This document shows positions 53,101 through 60,000 of a stretch of 64,000 nt of DNA, piece after piece (position 1 is the first letter of the stretch; each line of letters opens with the position of its first letter). This stretch comes from Struthio camelus. Lineage: Eukaryota > Chordata > Aves > Struthioniformes > Struthionidae. The stretch covers positions 31,239,514 through 31,303,513 of the forward strand of contig NC_090982.1 of assembly GCF_040807025.1 (NCBI RefSeq), given 5' to 3'. A program made the translations under genes and the position numbers. Under the pieces are notes generated by a model. The model was not told where the DNA came from. It ran no database searches and saw nothing but the letters and a program-made list of their open reading frames with translations.

Positions 53101-55445
53101 TGAACAGCTCCAGTGGCACCTGTGTAGCATACAGAAAGAGTAGCTGATATTTTGCAGGATCAACCATTTTTTTAAAATGTAATTGTTGCCTTTAGTAGAA
53201 ATTTATGCTATGCAGATGGACCGCATACCCTCTTTGAAAAACAACATTGAACAACACTTTTCTGAGAGCCTACTACAATCCAGGTGAAAAAGATTTATGC
53301 TTCTGTGGTGCAGTGGAAATCCTGTTGCATCATAAAAAGATGTGTATGTTTAAGTATCCACAGACAATGTGCAAAGTGGAAAGAGCTCAGTTATTCCCCT
53401 CTGAACATTGGTGTGAATAGGTAAAATGGAGATTACTGTGTATTACAACCTCTTCATCACGTTAGATTTTCTCCAGAACAGCAGGCAGAATGCCTCTCAA
53501 TTCTTGATATAATACAACTCTGATAAGATCCTTAACCCATCACTATTTAGCACTGAGCTGCTTTGCATAACATTGAGAGCTGTTTTATTTACTTTGTAAA
53601 ACAAACTGCCTAAGCTAGGTTTACTTTGTCCTTTTTTTTTTTTTTTTCTATCACTTTGCAGTTTAATCATTAAACAGCTCAGGTACATCTAAAGGTACAT
53701 TTAGAGTACAGTCCCACACAGCTATTTAAAAATGCCTTAAATTCATTCCTTTCCAGAATGCTTTTATATTTTATGATTTTGGGAAGATATTTATTGATTA
53801 GTACCTGAGCAGTGGAGAAGAAAATACAAGAAGACACCATGACTTGAAAGAAAAAAAATATTTGTTCTTCATATAACAAAAGCTCAAATATGAGAAAATG
53901 GGAAAAGGTGATGAAATTTTTTCTTCTCTATGGCATCTACTGTGATTTGGTTTTGTATATGCAGAAGGTTACTTCTTTTATTCTGCTTCTTATCTTCTTA
54001 AAGGAATAATTTATTTGTTGAATCAGAGATAGACTGTGTAACTGTATATGTTTATATTCCCATCTGCTATTTCTGGAAAAAAACAACCAGAAACCATGCC
54101 CGAAGTCCCAAATTCCACTATCGTCCAGTCTCAGTGATTTGGCATTTGAATTATTTCAGAGGGGACTTAGAGGCTCTGCCATTTTCTGAGCTGGGCAGCA
54201 GGTGAACCACCTGTTTCCCTGCACATCGCTTAGGTGAGTCAGATACATAAAAGAGGGGATGAAGTGGTGTCACTGCGGAGATTGCTGAGAAAACAGATGA
54301 TATTTAAATTCAGACCATCCAATAGCATCAGGCACCCTTCTGCAGCCAGGGAGATGCTTTTCTCCCCCGCAGGGTTCTAGGCGCAGGCTTTGGGAGCTGA
54401 GAGCCCTGTCTTAGGCACCTATTTCAAGTGCAGATGCAGCCACATTGAAGCCCTCTCTGATCTCATTCCCCTGGGCTGAAGGAGACCCAACTTCAGATTG
54501 CTTGTCTGTCTGCTCCCAAGCTGCAGCGTGATGAGTGCACTCTGATTACCCTGGAGAATGCCCTAACCACTGAACTATTATGATACTATTACTACTAGTA
54601 TCTCTGTCTCCGCTTGAAGCTGTCCCACTTAACGTGAATTATTAACTATTGTCTGGAGTAGGGACTAGACCCTACATCTCTTACCTTCTGCAAATATTCC
54701 TTAACAAGCAGATTATCAAATCAGTCTTGTCCTTGTGTGTCTCTGTAGACAAATGAATACTGAATTCTTGATACAGAGTGTTTGGACATCACTGATGTTG
54801 CATAATATGCCAGATGCTTAGTGTCGCCAAAGAAACATCTGCCTTATTTGAGCAGTGGCATGTGTGGAAGAAAGATTTGTCCTAGTGTGATTATACTACT
54901 ATTTTCCTCGTGTTGCTAATATATATTGCTTCGATGAGATAGATATCTGCTGCATAGCAATTACCCCCATTCAACAGAACTGTAAATTAGCAATCCTCAG
55001 AAAAAAGCAACCACTAATACAGCTTTAACTCAGTACAGATGGGATTAATGGAAGAGTTAGTAGCAAGGCCCATCAACTGGTGAATTACTATTGAGTCAGG
55101 AGACTTTTCAAAGATGCCAATATGCTAGGCAGCAGAAGAAGGCAGTAAAAGGAGCCTATTCATAGATGTGTCAATTGTGCTCCGGCTTTTTGTGTAAGAG
55201 CCTTGTACTTTGGCAGGACACCAGTGCAAAGCGTGCAGGGTGGTGTAAAAGATCTGTGGGCAGAGAGCAGAAATTGCTCTTTCTTTGTTCGTGTACTGAA
55301 CTAGAGCATTGTTCGCAGTTTCTAAGTCCTTCCTCTTTCCCACAAAAAAAAAAATACAAAAAAAAAAAAAAAAACCGCATGAGCTTACCTGGAAGGCCAA
55401 ATTGTGCACTCCTGGGTGGTCACGGGCATTCTCCTTCAGCTCCAT
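17027..55445 (-). CDS. SLC28A3: SLC28A3 (CNT3) concentrative nucleoside transporter, whole coding span, 17-exon model
   Basis: CNT3 is a plasma-membrane symporter that imports purine and pyrimidine nucleosides and nucleoside drugs using Na+ or H+ gradients. The spliced frame is 1935 nt (644 residues; human CNT3 has 691). In order it has an acidic cytoplasmic N-terminus (1-63), a first membrane segment (about 83-105), a Nucleos_tra2_N-type block (about 105-200), a gate and substrate core (about 270-470), the family signature NEFVA (501-505) and a C-terminal membrane block ending near 592. An extracellular tail follows. The residues that set nucleoside choice are Gly323, Gln324, Ser357 and Val358, the broad-selectivity set of human CNT3. 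Glu326, Glu502, Cys544 and Cys585 match human 343, 519, 561 and 602. All introns are GT-AG. Coordinates include introns; exons are listed separately. CNT1 and CNT2 are excluded by these residues and by closer similarity to CNT3 throughout. Confidence 0.96.
17185..18955 (-). other. SLC28A3: SLC28A3 intron 16
   Basis: The donor is GTATCC and the acceptor CACAG. A short palindromic ATTAATTAATTA lies near 18329. No other feature is seen. Confidence 0.9.
18956..19054 (-). CDS. SLC28A3: SLC28A3 coding exon 16 (residues 560-593, last membrane segment)
   Basis: After [17 protein letters not shown] comes the span [17 protein letters not shown], nearly identical to human CNT3. Cys585 corresponds to human Cys602. 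The donor is GCAG|GTATCC. Reading on into the intron happens to give GIL, which also occurs in the human protein at this spot. The phase and the next exon show that the splice precedes it. The acceptor is ATCTTCCTAG|CAAG. Confidence 0.95.
19055..19741 (-). other. SLC28A3: SLC28A3 intron 15
   Basis: This short intron has a moderately GC-rich middle (about 19250-19640), open on both strands but unlike any protein. The donor is GTAAGA and the acceptor CCTAG. Confidence 0.9.
19742..19823 (-). CDS. SLC28A3: SLC28A3 coding exon 15 (residues 533-560)
   Basis: The frame begins [20 protein letters not shown] and ends GLVIGGL. Cys544 corresponds to human CNT3 Cys561, reported as a mobile pore-lining cysteine. 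The acceptor is TTTTTCAG|GTTC and the donor is GCCTGA|GTAAGA. The last base starts the Thr560 codon. Confidence 0.97.
19824..22540 (-). other. SLC28A3: SLC28A3 intron 14
   Basis: It holds a 15-base tandem repeat (20010-20036) and a run of 23 T on the plus strand at 22315-22337, equal to A23 in the transcript. No exon-like frame was found. Confidence 0.9.
22315..22337. repeat. poly(T) run, 23 bases
   Basis: This is an uninterrupted homopolymer. On the minus strand it is poly(A), which could be a retrotransposon tail, but no element body or target-site duplication was identified. Confidence 0.85.
22541..22738 (-). CDS. SLC28A3: SLC28A3 coding exon 14 (residues 467-532, NEFVA signature)
   Basis: This exon contains the CNT signature [13 protein letters not shown], with Glu502 equal to human Glu519 in hairpin 2, essential for cation-coupled transport. 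It begins [20 protein letters not shown] and ends NGVKQYMT. The acceptor is ATTTTGCAG|AACA and the donor is ATGACT|GTAAGT. It is the longest coding exon and phase 0 at both ends. Confidence 0.98.
22739..24349 (-). other. SLC28A3: SLC28A3 intron 13
   Basis: Nothing beyond splice sites (GTATGG donor, TTGCAG acceptor) is recognisable. Confidence 0.9.
24350..24518 (-). CDS. SLC28A3: SLC28A3 coding exon 13 (residues 410-466)
   Basis: The frame [20 protein letters not shown] is followed by a membrane span, [20 protein letters not shown], and by [10 protein letters not shown]. The order and motifs match human CNT3. The acceptor (CACTGACCAAG|TGAT) is preceded by a T-rich tract. The donor is TTTGAG|GTATGG. 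Confidence 0.97.
24519..25163 (-). other. SLC28A3: SLC28A3 intron 12
   Basis: No internal feature is seen. The 117-codon frame on the minus strand at 24604-24957 has no recognisable similarity. Confidence 0.9.
25164..25294 (-). CDS. SLC28A3: SLC28A3 coding exon 12 (residues 367-410)
   Basis: The frame begins [20 protein letters not shown] and continues [15 protein letters not shown], ending KMTKG. The ASVMSAPA and [10 protein letters not shown] motifs are family hallmarks. The acceptor is GATTTCTAG|GTTTC and the donor is AAAAGG|GTAGGT. It ends two bases into the Gly410 codon. Confidence 0.97.
25295..26384 (-). other. SLC28A3: SLC28A3 intron 11
   Basis: A pyrimidine-rich stretch lies at about 25665-25860 on the plus strand. 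Otherwise nothing is seen. Confidence 0.9.
26385..26510 (-). CDS. SLC28A3: SLC28A3 coding exon 11 (residues 325-366, substrate core)
   Basis: The frame begins [20 protein letters not shown] and ends [12 protein letters not shown], almost identical to human CNT3. Glu326 is the equivalent of human Glu343, needed for cation coupling. Ser357 and Val358 complete the selectivity set with Gly323 and Gln324. The acceptor is TACTTCCAG|ACAG and the donor is TTTGGG|GTAAGA. Confidence 0.98.
26511..27549 (-). other. SLC28A3: SLC28A3 intron 10
   Basis: It has a C11 run at 26666-26676 and T runs at 27105-27121 and 27228-27241. No other feature is seen. Confidence 0.9.
27550..27630 (-). CDS. SLC28A3: SLC28A3 coding exon 10 (residues 298-324, hairpin 1)
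   Basis: The frame begins [20 protein letters not shown] and ends GNIFVGQ. In CNT proteins this hairpin carries substrate-contacting residues. Asn319, Gly323 and Gln324 here correspond to human Asn336, Gly340 and Gln341. Gly-Gln at this spot is the CNT3 state; human CNT1 has Ser-Gln and CNT2 Gly-Met. The acceptor is CATTTTAG|GTTGG and the donor is GGACAG|GTGAGT. Confidence 0.97.
27631..28664 (-). other. SLC28A3: SLC28A3 intron 9
   Basis: No recognisable element apart from canonical splice ends. Confidence 0.9.
28665..28745 (-). CDS. SLC28A3: SLC28A3 coding exon 9 (residues 271-297)
   Basis: The frame [20 protein letters not shown] followed by MQWLIGK is nearly identical to the human CNT3 membrane segment preceding hairpin 1. 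The acceptor is TCAAATCAG|GTCC and the donor is GGAAAG|GTACTG. It is phase 0 at both ends. Confidence 0.97.
30494..30521. repeat. C17 run followed by (AC)5
   Basis: A long C homopolymer runs directly into five AC units. Confidence 0.9.
33154..33180. repeat. degenerate ATAGG-type repeat
   Basis: AGGATAGGATGG is followed by CATAGCATAGGATAGGATC, a short imperfect array of five- and six-base units. Confidence 0.6.
33304..33381 (-). CDS. SLC28A3: SLC28A3 coding exon 8 (residues 245-270)
   Basis: The frame is [20 protein letters not shown] followed by HFFAFK, close to the human segment with YTDAGASFVFGEKY. The acceptor is TGCCTCTAG|ACTT and the donor is TTTAAG|GTAAGG. This amphipathic loop leads into the substrate-binding core. 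It is phase 0 at both ends. Confidence 0.97.
33382..34910 (-). other. SLC28A3: SLC28A3 intron 7
   Basis: Two diverged copies of a segment lie at about 33650-33780 and 33790-33930. Both have TTTATTTTTCAGT-like starts, GATACTGTG(A/G)TGCATT and ATGGC(C/T) ends, suggesting a local duplication. Confidence 0.75.
33655..33935. repeat. diverged tandem duplication of about 140 bp
   Basis: The first copy has GATACTGTGATGCATTGCTC, then TGAGGATTTAATGGC and AATGAGCTGTGAAAAGAG. The second has GATACTGTGGTGCATTTCTC, then TGGAGATCTAATGGC and AATGAGTTGTGGAAAAGAG, in the same order and spacing. The similarity is clear over most of the unit. Confidence 0.75.
34911..35024 (-). CDS. SLC28A3: SLC28A3 coding exon 7 (residues 207-244)
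   Basis: The acceptor is TCTGTCTAG|GTTGC and the donor is ATCCAG|GTAAGA. The frame reads [20 protein letters not shown] followed by [14 protein letters not shown]. The WRPV...[14 protein letters not shown] pattern is diagnostic of vertebrate CNTs and forms part of the scaffold domain. It is phase 0 at both ends. Confidence 0.97.
35025..36689 (-). other. SLC28A3: SLC28A3 intron 6
   Basis: A moderately GC-rich part lies at about 36180-36380. Nothing else is recognisable. Confidence 0.9.
36690..36834 (-). CDS. SLC28A3: SLC28A3 coding exon 6 (residues 158-206)
   Basis: The acceptor is TTTTTCCACAG|GGTG and the donor is ACCAGA|GTGAGT. The frame gives two membrane spans, [19 protein letters not shown] and [17 protein letters not shown], and ends SKYPTR. 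The motifs FDTAK, SFGGL and FSKYPTR are shared with human CNT3. The region belongs to the N-terminal nucleoside-transporter domain. Confidence 0.97.
36835..38769 (-). other. SLC28A3: SLC28A3 intron 5
   Basis: It contains a 20-base-period direct repeat at 37987-38020 (TATGTGAACAACTA twice). No exon-like frame is seen. Confidence 0.9.
38770..38959 (-). CDS. SLC28A3: SLC28A3 coding exon 5 (residues 95-158, TM1 end and TM2)
   Basis: The exon encodes [20 protein letters not shown] and continues through a second membrane span ([20 protein letters not shown]). It closes with [11 protein letters not shown], strongly like human CNT3. The donor is GAAATG|GTAAAT. The acceptor (GTGACAG|CG) is preceded by a TTTG-repeat tract rather than an ordinary pyrimidine tract. 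The last codon (Trp158) is completed by the first base of exon 6. Confidence 0.96.
38960..40466 (-). other. SLC28A3: SLC28A3 intron 4
   Basis: Apart from the CAAA repeat at its 3' end, nothing is recognisable. Confidence 0.9.
38966..39000. repeat. (CAAA)n microsatellite at the exon 5 acceptor
   Basis: On the transcript strand it reads as TTTG units running to seven bases from the exon edge, so it serves as the T-rich tract of the 3' splice site. Confidence 0.9.
40467..40558 (-). CDS. SLC28A3: SLC28A3 coding exon 4 (residues 64-95, entry to TM1)
   Basis: The acceptor is TTTTCCTAG|GCAC and the donor is AACAG|GTACAG. The frame [20 protein letters not shown] matches the conserved CNT3 segment with the pattern YDxVCxFCxKHKT. 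The following [10 protein letters not shown] begins the first membrane segment. Phase fits both neighbours. Confidence 0.95.
40559..42973 (-). other. SLC28A3: SLC28A3 intron 3
   Basis: A+T-rich intron with no recognisable repeat or exon-like frame. Confidence 0.85.
42974..43056 (-). CDS. SLC28A3: SLC28A3 coding exon 3 (acidic cytoplasmic N-terminus, residues 37-64)
   Basis: The acceptor is TGTTTTCCAG|GAGGAC and the donor is AAAAGG|GTAACG. The frame begins [15 protein letters not shown] and ends EEQSLIKG. It is acidic and hydrophilic, as expected of the cytoplasmic tail before the first membrane segment. It aligns in length and charge with the acidic stretch of human CNT3 that ends in QQKG, though identity is low here. 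The exon ends two bases into a glycine codon completed by exon 4. Confidence 0.85.
43057..44257 (-). other. SLC28A3: SLC28A3 intron 2, with a CpG-bearing patch near exon 3
   Basis: The stretch from about 43120 to 43215 is rich in CpG (CTGACGCAGCCTCGAG, TACGCACCCGG, TCTGGCGCCAGCGC), unlike the rest of the intron. It could be a regulatory element; it is not evidently coding. Confidence 0.6.
44258..44308 (-). CDS. SLC28A3: SLC28A3 candidate coding exon 2 (residues 20-36)
   Basis: A very good donor (CATAAG|GTAAGT) closes a frame reading [12 protein letters not shown], which joins in phase to EDEYINIE of the next exon. This parallels the charged stretch before DEEQ in human CNT3. The proposed acceptor (GCTCCCAG|GCCCC) has only a weak pyrimidine tract, so the 5' edge may be wrong. 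The exon keeps phase 0 at both ends, so skipping it would not break the frame. With it the gene has 17 coding exons and conserved residues show a constant offset of 17 from human numbering. Confidence 0.5.
49061..49084. repeat. poly(A) run, 24 bases
   Basis: An uninterrupted A homopolymer about 175 bases before the CR1-like fragment. Whether the two are related is unclear; CR1 elements do not end in poly(A). Confidence 0.85.
49260..49345. mobile_element. CR1-type LINE fragment (degraded)
   Basis: AGAATAATTTATGTTGGAAG followed by AGACCTCTAGAAGTTGTCTTG and TCCAATGCACTGCTCAA closely follows the conserved avian CR1 3' region pattern (GGTTGGAAGGGACCTCTGGAG and GTCCAACC, CTGCTCAA). Only this core of under 100 bases is recognisable. 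Confidence 0.75.
53632..53647. repeat. poly(T) run, 16 bases
   Basis: Homopolymer inside intron 1. Confidence 0.85.
54345..54600 (-). mobile_element. tRNA-SINE-like ancient repeat (putative)
   Basis: On the minus strand TAGTTCAGTGGTTAGGGC at 54577-54560 resembles a tRNA A-box region. GTTGGGTCTCC follows where a B-box-like sequence would be expected. The later TAGGTGCCTAAGACAGGGCT is of a kind common in sauropsid interspersed repeats. The assignment rests on pattern memory, not alignment. Confidence 0.4.
55344..55374. repeat. A-rich (T-rich in transcript) microsatellite at exon 1 donor
   Basis: A11, then TAC, then A17 on the plus strand. In the SLC28A3 transcript this is a U-rich stretch starting about 14 bases after the exon 1 donor. 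Confidence 0.9.
55389..55445 (-). CDS. SLC28A3: SLC28A3 coding exon 1 (residues 1-19, start codon)
   Basis: The frame reads [19 protein letters not shown] and then meets a donor, CCAG|GTAAGC. Human CNT3 also opens with MEL and has NVGFQ where this exon ends in NLAFQ, so the start and the exon end are both supported. The ATG has G at +4 but C at -3, a middling Kozak context. The 5' leader continues to higher coordinates. An acceptor could lie just upstream (CTAG four bases before the ATG, or CACAG about 50 bases further up), so the transcript start is not fixed. The N-terminus is cytoplasmic in this family. Confidence 0.88.
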
Positions 55446-58400
55446 GTGCCTAGCATTGGCAGGAGAGATTTGGGTGACAGCAACAAGCTACCTGTGGCAT
55501 AGGACACCAGCAGCCAGCATGTGTCTGGTTAATCCATCCACAGGATCAGTGCCTATCACTTGAGGTTTGGTTCGTTGGAGGCATGCTCAGGTTGCTCTTA
55601 CTCATCCATGGCTCCACCTTTTCTCTCCCCTGGTACAGCCCCTTTTGGCTGGCGTGAAAAGTGAATTCAAGGTTTCCAGACAAGAAGGGAGGATTTCTGC
55701 ATGCCCCAAAAGGCAGATGTCTCTCTGGGCAAGCCCAAAGGCAAATATGTGTTTTTACATGACTTCTGGCTTTTCTGCCTTGCTCGGGGAAGCAAAAAGT
55801 GAATGGAAAATATTCCCCACCCAGTTCTTTGCGAGGTCAGCATGGTTTTTTCTTTTTAGCAGCTATTTTCAAGCCACCGTTTCTGTGATGTCATCACGGC
55901 TGTGCTTTTATAGTTGTTAGGGACTCCATCTAGCAAGAGAGAACATGAAAAAAGGAGCAACTCCTAAGCCTCCAATAATATGTGTTACGCGTTTTTGTTT
56001 CCCATGCTAAGTCTGGTGACACATGCTCATTTGGTTATCTGCCCTGTGCTTATTCACCTTTATCAAAAAAGTTTTCTCCTATGGGTTTTCAGGCTTGCTG
56101 CAGGGCAGCAAGAGCAAAAAGTTATATTCTTGGGACTGCTAATTCGATCTCTCCTAAGCATGTTTTAGTTGCCTATAGACTTCTGGTTTACAGCTCATTT
56201 GGTGTAACTTCACTAATACTAGTGAGAGACAGAATTTGAACTAATATAATTTCTTCAGGGACAAAAAAATGAAGAAGTGTTCTGTTTCTTTGAAAAACAG
56301 CAACAAATATTTATGTACTCATTGGGTTCTTGAATTCAGAGCTTTTTACATGGAGATTGAAAATGTCTTGAGTTTTTCCTCTTCCTGTAAAAGATGCAGA
56401 AATGATGCCCTATTTTAGAAATACAGAGCCAGTGAATTAGCATGACTGAATATATTTCTTGGAAGTACAGAACAGTTATGTGAAAAAATAAGATGATGCA
56501 TCTGTTTGAGGCATCATATAACTGTGTTTTAATTAATATTATAAACCACATACTTGCAGTGAATGCTATCTGAATCTCCATCTGACTATTTGCTTAAAAA
56601 GAGGACAGGTTGTCTTCTCTATTGTTTCAGTAAGGAGTGCATGACTTTGAAAAACAGGATATATAATTAACAACCTTTTCTGATGCCTCAGATTTTGAAA
56701 TCAGACTTTTTGTTGCTATTTATATTGGCTCTGTAGAGCAATTTCTGTGGCTAATAGCTTCTCTATGTTTGCACACTATTCACCAGTAAGAAATAGCTGT
56801 AAGTGTCTTTACTAAGTTTGACAGAAACGACTGCTGATTGCTGCATAGCTCAGCTCTTTCTCTCCTCCTTTATGCCTTCTCTCCTCCTCCTCTTCCCTCC
56901 AGTGTGCTTTTACTGGCAGAGGGGAGAAGGCAGGGAAACATTCATTTTCACTGTATCATTTTCAGAGCCAGCCTCTGTAATCCTAAAATCTTTAGTGTGC
57001 GCTTGTATGGTTGGACGAAACTTCTGCAGTAGTAACTATAACCAGACACAACTGTTTTCTGCTGCTGCTCCTCTCCTTCTGGCAACTTATCAGGTCATTT
57101 TAAAAACTAGTTCTTTTCCATTGAGAAATGTCAGAATAATATCGACAAGCTTCCCTCCTCTGAATTATATATAACTTTAGTAAACTTACGGGATAATTAA
57201 AAAAGTGAAAAGCCCATGTGCAAGACAAATCCTGAGAACACCGGAGAAAATTTGAAATATGCCATTTTCCTGCAGACAAAGGCCATGCAGTTAAACAACA
57301 GATGGGAACTCATTGATACTGTTTTGGCAGGATCAGCCAAGAGTTTGCTCAATGTTTGATTCATGGCAAGCCCCCTCCCATTTCTTATCAGTTTAAATCC
57401 TTACGTGAAGACTTTGACTTTCAGGAAGCGTTATGCGTACAAGATACTACACGCTGCCATTGCAATTGATAACCAGCCTGGGCATCTGCTTTCCAAATCC
57501 ATGTGAATTCTCCAGCTGAAAGAAGGAATTAAAGACCCTGACTTTTAATTTTTAGGGTGTTTTTACAGCTGTAGGCTACCACTGCTAGGCTCAAACAATA
57601 TATGTTGCCCAAACTCTGTTGCCTAACAATAACAAAAGAGAGAAAAATTTCCAGCAACTGAGGAACTACTTCCTAGGAATAATACTAAGAAACTTTTAAG
57701 TTCAGCCCCAGTACTTCTGCGTGAATTACAGTTAGTAGAACTACAAACTAATATAGTTCACAGTCAGGTTTCTGTTTATCTTTTTTAAAGGCAGACCAAT
57801 CAGAAAGACAAAACTCATCTTGTGTATCACACTTACATGGTATTAATGCAAAATAAATAGTTTGTTAACTGATTGAGTTCCTACTGTGCCTAATACATGG
57901 AGGAATTTCATTTTCACTTGAAGGCACATGTATAATTTACCTCATTTTCTTCTCACTTGCCTTTTTATAAACATAAAAGTTTCTGGATGCACTGAAAGGA
58001 TGCTGCTGTTTTGGTTAGCAGCCCTGAGAAACGAGATATTAGGAAAGCAAAGCACTTTATTACATTAAAACAACATTCTGGAAAAGTTTGGGAGGTCATT
58101 GGAGGATTTAAGTATCTGAACATGCTTTATCAGAACGTTTTTGATACGGACCAAGAAAAATTTAATTTTAGGAGAACTTCAATTGTGTATCTATACAATT
58201 TGCAAGCAGCTGGTTACTACTGCACAGTGGATTGCTGTTAATTTATCACATAGAAAAAGCATATCTTTGAGAAACCAACAGTTTTGTTGTAAGTTTTGTG
58301 TATTGCATTTCTTTTCCTGGGTCCTTCCCTCAAAACTCCATAGTGTCATGAGAATAAAAGGTAAAGGTAAGGAATAAGTCTCTTCTGGGAAAGAAAGACA

Positions 58401-60000
58401 ATTGTATACATGTAAAACATTCCCTCAACATCCACTTCCCTTGGAAAATCTGACTTTTCAAAGGGGAACATGCCTTTTCAGAATTCTCACCTACAAGTCC
58501 TGCAGTCTTAGGGGAAAGGCAGAAAATAAAATGTTTTAACCAAGATAAATCTGCTTTTGAAATATCTGAAAAAATTAAAATGTAGTGCAGGGCAGACACT
58601 AAATAGAAGCCTGAATTTCCATTTTCTTTTAGTCTTTTACATTTGTACAAGGTAAAGTGACAGAAAATGCTGTTAAAGCAGCATTATATGTTTTTGCAGC
58701 CATTTGGTACAAATGTATGTATTGTGTACCTCATAAAGCATTGATATTGATTGAACCGTTTCTTCTTCTGTGATGTTTTACTAAGGAAGGAAAACAAATT
58801 TTCCTAAACCATTTGGAAAATAAATTAAGCTGATGGGGTGGAAGCCAGGGCATGTTTCTGAAAATCTGAATTTAGACTAGAAAGGGTGAACTTTTGACCT
58901 AGAAAATGTCTAATGGACAAAGGAATTTCCACTTTGCTCTGGAAAACAGAGCCTTGAGTAAGCCATAAGATAACAGATGGACAGTCCAGAGTGTCTAACC
59001 TTTGAGACACAATGTCTAGCTGGGCTTGAATACCTTGAATTCTTCCTTAGAGCATGTATGAAAAATTGTTTGCTACGTAGCTATATAGTGGGAGAAAATC
59101 ATCAGCCTTTTCAGAATAATTTTACCTTTTGCCAGATGGACCTTATGAAAATACACTGCTACCACATTTAACAAGCTTGCTGGAGCCCCTGGGTGTCCAG
59201 GTGCCTCCTGGGGTCTGCTGTACACTGAAGACTCCTTGGTCCACACGAGTCTCAGCCTCTCACTCAGCGAGTCTCCCGCTCAGGCTGGCTCCTGGCTCTC
59301 CCTCTGAGATACTTTGGGTACAACGTGAATGCTCCAACAAAGTCCAGAGAAGATGATTCATTTCCCTGGTTTTCAGAGTTGCTGGAGCAGCAGAGATGAA
59401 GCTTTTTCATGATTCTCAGTTATCCTAAAGTTACCCCTTGACAGAAGGCAAACATTGACGCAGAAGAACTTGGTGTTTAACAAATGCAATGAGTCAGGGG
59501 GGTACGACTTCTTGGGAGGAAAGTGCAGGGCCTTTGAGGGCTATTGTGTTTCAGCATGTGACAAATACCTCTGTAAGGCTAAACAGAAGGGATCCTACAG
59601 CTGGTGATTCTCCGACATTAGCAGCAACTTCAGCAAAGTTCAAGGAAACCTCTCCAAAAGGCACAGACTTTCAGTATTACCCCCCCCCCCTCCACCACCA
59701 CCAAAAAGCAACATTTTAATCATGCGAGGCAGACTAAATAAAGAATAACATTATACAAATAGCTTCATAGCACGTTCATGTAACATTATATGAATGCAGA
59801 ATGAAAACACAAGCAGATATAAAAGAAGGCATACACCTAAATTCAACAGGAAAGTTCACTTCAAAGAATGCTAATAGGGAAATCACTTAATTAGGGTAGA
59901 AATCTTATCTCTGTTCACTGACTGTTTTTCAAAAATGGTTTGGCTATCTGCAGGTGGGAACTTCTGTGTGAATATAGGTTCAAAGGTAGAGACAAGCAAT
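55446..60000. other. upstream of SLC28A3 start codon; 5' leader and possible promoter, none identified
   Basis: The bases just above 55445 belong to the 5' leader. No CpG island, TATA box with an initiator, or non-coding exon could be fixed. A C11 run with CCA units lies at 59680-59700. A slightly GC-rich part lies at about 59165-59320. Confidence 0.5.
59680..59702. repeat. C11 run and (CCA)n
   Basis: Eleven C, then T, then four CCA units. Confidence 0.85.

Larger units (their letters stand above)
44309..55388 (-). other. SLC28A3: SLC28A3 intron 1 (large, 11 kb)
   Basis: This is the largest intron and is A+T rich. It holds an A24 run (49061-49084), a CR1-like fragment (49260-49345), a T16 run (53632-53647) and a tRNA-SINE-like stretch (54345-54600). 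An undetected small coding exon could still lie inside. Confidence 0.65.

Noticed and set aside
54560..54577. A functional tRNA gene
   Set aside because: Only an A-box-like stretch is present; no cloverleaf, acceptor stem or proper B box could be made.
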